DNA of 64,000 nt. Source: Myxococcales bacterium. Its GTDB lineage: Bacteria > Myxococcota_A > Polyangia > Polyangiales > JADJMO01. Below the pieces are notes generated by a model. That model saw nothing but the letters and a program-made list of their open reading frames with translations, was not told where the DNA came from and did not search any database. Position 1 is the first letter of the stretch. Each line of letters starts with the position of its first letter. Both the position numbers and the translations under genes were made by a program. This document shows, in pieces, positions 61,744 to 64,000 of this stretch. The DNA is taken from contig JADJMO010000009.1 in assembly GCA_016709545.1 (NCBI GenBank), positions 124,001 to 188,000 of the forward strand, given 5' to 3'.

Positions 61744-62764
61744 TCAGAAGCGAGCCTCCACGCCGAGCTGGGTGATCGCGAGCAGCGGGCCCGACGGTGT
61801 GGATCTCGCCGCCCCCGATCTCGTATGCGTAGCGGCGGAGCGGCACCAGCAGATCGAGCTGCAGGCGCGCGAACAACGGGCCGACGAGGCGGGTGGCCAG
61901 CGTGAGGCCCGGCCCGAGGCCGCCCTGGTGCTTCACGGCGGAGGTGGTGGCGGGCGCGCCGAAGCCCTCGGCCTCGACCCGGGTCCAGGTTCCGACCAGG
62001 GCGCCGACGAGCTCGATGCGTGACGATGGATCCAGCCACGAGAGGCCCACGCGGAGGCCGAGTGTGTGACCCGCGAAGAGCCCGCCTTCGTCGACACCCC
62101 GAGGACCGCGGCCCGCTGGCTGCGATCGACGACACCGAACAGGCTCGCCCGGAAACGCCCGAGCGCGCGTCGAGGCCGAGCGCGATCCGGGGGTGATCGC
62201 CGGGTAGACGCCGTACGTGAGGGCCGCCGCGATCGAGACGCCGAGCCACGGTGCCGACCGTGGGCGCGGTGGCGCCGCTCTGGGCACGTCGACGACCGCG
62301 GGCGGGACGGGCTGGGCGACCGCGACCGGCTGCACGACCGGAGTGGTGAGGACCGGCGGAGGCTTCGGAGGCGCAGCGGCTGGAGCGGGTGGAGCCTTCG
62401 GCGCGCCCACGCGGTCGGGGCTCACGACCAGCGCGATCAGCAGCGCCGTGGCGTCCGCCAGCGACCGACAGCTGGTGGCGTCGAGCGTGCGACGCCCCAC
62501 GCTCGATGGATCGGCGCCGACCAGCGTGGTCAGCTCCACGCGCCATTTCGCCTCTCCGAGGTGGGTGACCTTGGCCTTGGCGGCGACCGTCACACTCGTC
62601 GGTTCGTCGCCGATCAGTCTCCGTACCTCGGCGAGGACATAGGCCGCATCCGGGCATTCGTCCGGCGGCGCCGACCACTGGAGGACCACGGGGGGCGCAG
62701 GGGTGCCCGCGAGCACCGAGCTCGCCGTGAGCAGCAGCCCTGCGACCGTCGCCGCTCGCCCCAT
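61744..62764 (-). CDS. Outer-membrane-like hypothetical protein (several frameshifts)
   Basis: About 340 aa once joined. Signal peptide (MGRAATVAGLLLTASSVLAG), then a periplasmic domain with one Cys pair (DECPDAAYVLAEVRRLIGDEPTSVTVAAKAKVTHLGEAKWRVELTTLVG...CRSLADATALLIALVV), a Pro/Ala linker (about 125-165), and barrel-like strands (AGHTLGLRVGLSWLDPSSRIELVGALVGTWTRVE, LGPGLTLATRLVGPLFARLQLDLLVPLRRYAYEI). The frame is lost near 62180 and near 62105, and again near 61797 after EIHTV; the third frame ends SGPLLAITQLGVEARF, a good barrel end with terminal Phe, at 61744. ATG 62764 has GCTAGCTT 6 nt upstream. Confidence 0.55.
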
Positions 62765-62770
62765 CGTCGC

Positions 62771-62776
62771 AAGCTA
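62771..62776 (-). promoter_or_regulatory. -10 element (GC-TAGCTT)
   Basis: Minus strand GCTAGCTT, then 6 nt, then ATG 62764. No Shine-Dalgarno. Confidence 0.45.
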
Positions 62777-63340
62777 GCGCGTCGGCACCGAGAACCACAC
62801 ACCCACGTCCCAGGGGTCGGGCGGTGCGCCGTCGGTCCACGCGCCCGCGTCGGCCCACGGGACGTCGCCGTCGAACGACGCGCCGACGTCGGGAGGCAGC
62901 GCCGCGTCGAAGGGAGGCGGCGGATCGGGCGGTACGCCGCCGTCGACCGAGCTGCCGATGTCGGGCGGGAATCCCGCGTCGAACGAGGGGCCGCCATCGG
63001 GCGGATCGGGCGGCACGCCGTCGTCGAACGGGAAGGCGTCCGGCGGAGGGCCCGAGTCGAACGTCGGCCCCCCGTCGGGCGGGAATCCCGAGTCGAACGC
63101 CGGACCGACGTCGGGCGGCAGCCCGGAGTCGAACGTCGGCCCGCCGTCGGGAGGAAGCGGACCGGCGTCGAGGGCGAGCCCCGTGTCGACGGTGGGCGCC
63201 GCATCGGGCCCCGTGGCGTCGGCCGTCGGGACCTCGTCGCCCCCGTCGGAGCCGCCGAGCGACACCTTCTCGACGGCGCCACAACCGGAAGAGAGTCCGA
63301 GGGCGGTCACCGATATCATCCAGCCAAGAATTCGTTTCAT
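62774..63340 (-). CDS. Repeat lipoprotein rich in Pro-Asp-Gly (PPDxGPxFDSG units)
   Basis: A 188-aa protein. ATG 63340 gives a signal peptide with lipobox SSGCGA. ATG 63433 is also possible and would overlap the upstream stop (ATGA), but adds 31 residues before the signal. Residues about 45-160 are degenerate 11-12-residue units of the PPDGGPTFDSG type, low-complexity and acidic, probably an extended surface stalk. The C-terminal 28 residues (DVPWADAGAWTDGAPPDPWDVGVWFSVPTR) are Trp-rich. The repeats are visible as a DNA tandem with a period near 33 nt. Function unknown. Confidence 0.6.
   Translation of the reverse strand: MKRILGWMISVTALGLSSGCGAVEKVSLGGSDGGDEVPTADATGPDAAPTVDTGLALDAGPLPPDGGPTFDSGLPPDVGPAFDSGFPPDGGPTFDSGPPPDAFPFDDGVPPDPPDGGPSFDAGFPPDIGSSVDGGVPPDPPPPFDAALPPDVGASFDGDVPWADAGAWTDGAPPDPWDVGVWFSVPTR
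62880..63175. repeat. Degenerate tandem repeat (about 33-nt period) within the lipoprotein gene
   Basis: Units such as GGCGGGAATCCCGAGTCGAA recur in the codons for PPD-xG-P-xFDSG. The GAGTCGAACG core is seen three times between 63053 and 63140. Confidence 0.55.
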
Positions 63341-63429
63341 GGAGTGCCCTTTCGCGCCGGGGGCATCACCCGCCCCGACCGTCTGTGGCCGGAGGGCTCC
63401 GAGTCCGTTTTGCTTTTGTTCGCCCTTGC

Positions 63430-64000
63430 TCATTCGAGGCCACAGGCGGCGCGGATGCGCGCGGCCATCGGGGCGCCGGGGTTGGCCGCGAGGTACGTGG
63501 TCGCCGCCGCCCGCGCGCCGGGGTCGCCGGTGGTGCAGCGCGCGACGACGTGCAGGGCCTTGCGCTCCTCGGCCAGGCTCCCGGTCGGGAACGCGGCGGC
63601 GTGGCGGTCGAGCAGCTTCTTGGCCAGGGCCGCGTTGCCCGCCGCCAGCGCCGCCTGGGCGTCGCGCAGGAGGGCGAGCTCTTCGTCGATGCCCGCGCTC
63701 GCACTGACGGAGGCGGAGGCTGGCGCCATCGGTGGCGCGACGGCGTTCGTCGCCTTGGCCGTGACGGACGATGCCGCCGGTGGGCTCGTCGAGGGCACGA
63801 CCACCGCGGCGGAGATCGTCGCCGATACCGTGGGCGCGACGACGCGCGGAGCCGACGCACTCGCGACGCTGTTCGCGGCGGGAGGGGTGGCCCTCCGCGC
63901 GACCACCACGCCGCCCCCGAGCACACCGAGCACGCTGGCGACGATCACGAGCTTGGTGGTCAGCGAGACGCCGAGGGTGGCGGTGGCCGCGCCGACGGTC
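63430..64000 (-). CDS. TM-anchored protein with TPR-like C-terminus (5' end outside window)
   Basis: The minus frame is open from 64000 to the stop at 63430 (about 190 codons). A TM segment (LVIVASVLGVLGGGVVVA) is followed by a Val/Ala/Pro/Ser linker and a helical hairpin domain (LLRDAQAALAAGNAALAKKLLDRHAAAFPTGSLAEERKALHVVARC...TTYLAANPGAPMAARIRAAC). The GTG at 63948 is inside the frame, so the true start is probably beyond the edge. The C-terminal pattern is shared with the 15844-16329 gene. In myxobacteria such proteins often follow ECF sigma genes; the missing upstream gene could test that. Overlaps the next gene's ATG 63433 (ATGA). Confidence 0.6.
   Translation of the reverse strand, partial: TVGAATATLGVSLTTKLVIVASVLGVLGGGVVVARRATPPAANSVASASAPRVVAPTVSATISAAVVVPSTSPPAASSVTAKATNAVAPPMAPASASVSASAGIDEELALLRDAQAALAAGNAALAKKLLDRHAAAFPTGSLAEERKALHVVARCTTGDPGARAAATTYLAANPGAPMAARIRAACGLE

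Overview
The window is high-GC DNA (roughly 70% by eye) with the gene style of a myxobacterium, most likely class Polyangia of the Myxococcota. The signs are a secreted trypsin-like protease pair ending in MYXO-CTERM-like sorting signals, two eukaryote-like Ser/Thr kinases, lipoproteins with Asp/Pro/Cys-rich spacers, SUMF1-fold and PEGA/TPR proteins, and many two-component and sigma54 regulators. It looks like ordinary chromosome. I saw no rRNA, tRNA, transposase, phage gene or CRISPR array, and no stretch over 300 bp lacks a gene.

Layout. 1-5.9 kb: end of a MoxR/RavA AAA+ ATPase, a small unknown gene, a TatD nuclease, an extensin-like peptidase, two tandem serine proteases and a YfcE-type phosphoesterase. 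6.0-10.6 kb (minus): an operon of FHA-GGDEF diguanylate cyclase, SRPBCC protein and two M16 zinc-peptidase subunits. 10.7-15.8 kb (plus): TlpA-like lipoprotein, Ser/Thr kinase, histidine kinase, response regulator and a sigma54 activator with its own -24/-12 promoter. 15.8-21.2 kb (minus): a TM-anchored protein and two overlapping alkaline-phosphatase/sulfatase-superfamily enzymes with Thr at the nucleophile position. 21.3-27 kb: a second Ser/Thr kinase coupled to a TPR/PEGA protein, a TPR-winged-helix regulator, a lipoprotein and an esterase. 27-32.3 kb (minus): a 1231-residue lipoprotein coupled to a FadL/OmpP1 porin. 32.4-35.2 kb (plus): 3-hydroxyacyl-CoA dehydrogenase and a PEP-mutase/nucleotidyltransferase fusion. 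35.3-43 kb (minus): lipoprotein, DsbD-N-like protein, ssb, a GT-C-like membrane protein, and the regulator-gap-pgk-tpiA-secG glycolysis/secretion run. 43-55 kb: HhH protein, Tat-exported DUF362 protein, dprA, dnaJ, a coiled-coil protein, a DUF2207-like protein, dacB and an RpoD-like sigma factor preceded by a Cys-rich pentapeptide-like protein. 55-64 kb: ABC half-transporter, SUMF1-like protein, hybrid kinase-receiver, peptide-binding protein, atypical SDR, outer-membrane protein, repeat lipoprotein and a truncated TPR-like protein.

Two things shape the reading. First, at least 15 genes, including ssb and gap, carry single-base frameshifts, mostly in G/C runs. I treat these as probable sequencing/assembly errors and annotate each gene across the shift. 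Second, many transcription units start with a GCTA-type -10 box only 5-11 nt before the start codon and have no Shine-Dalgarno. This points to widespread leaderless transcription and was used to choose several starts.
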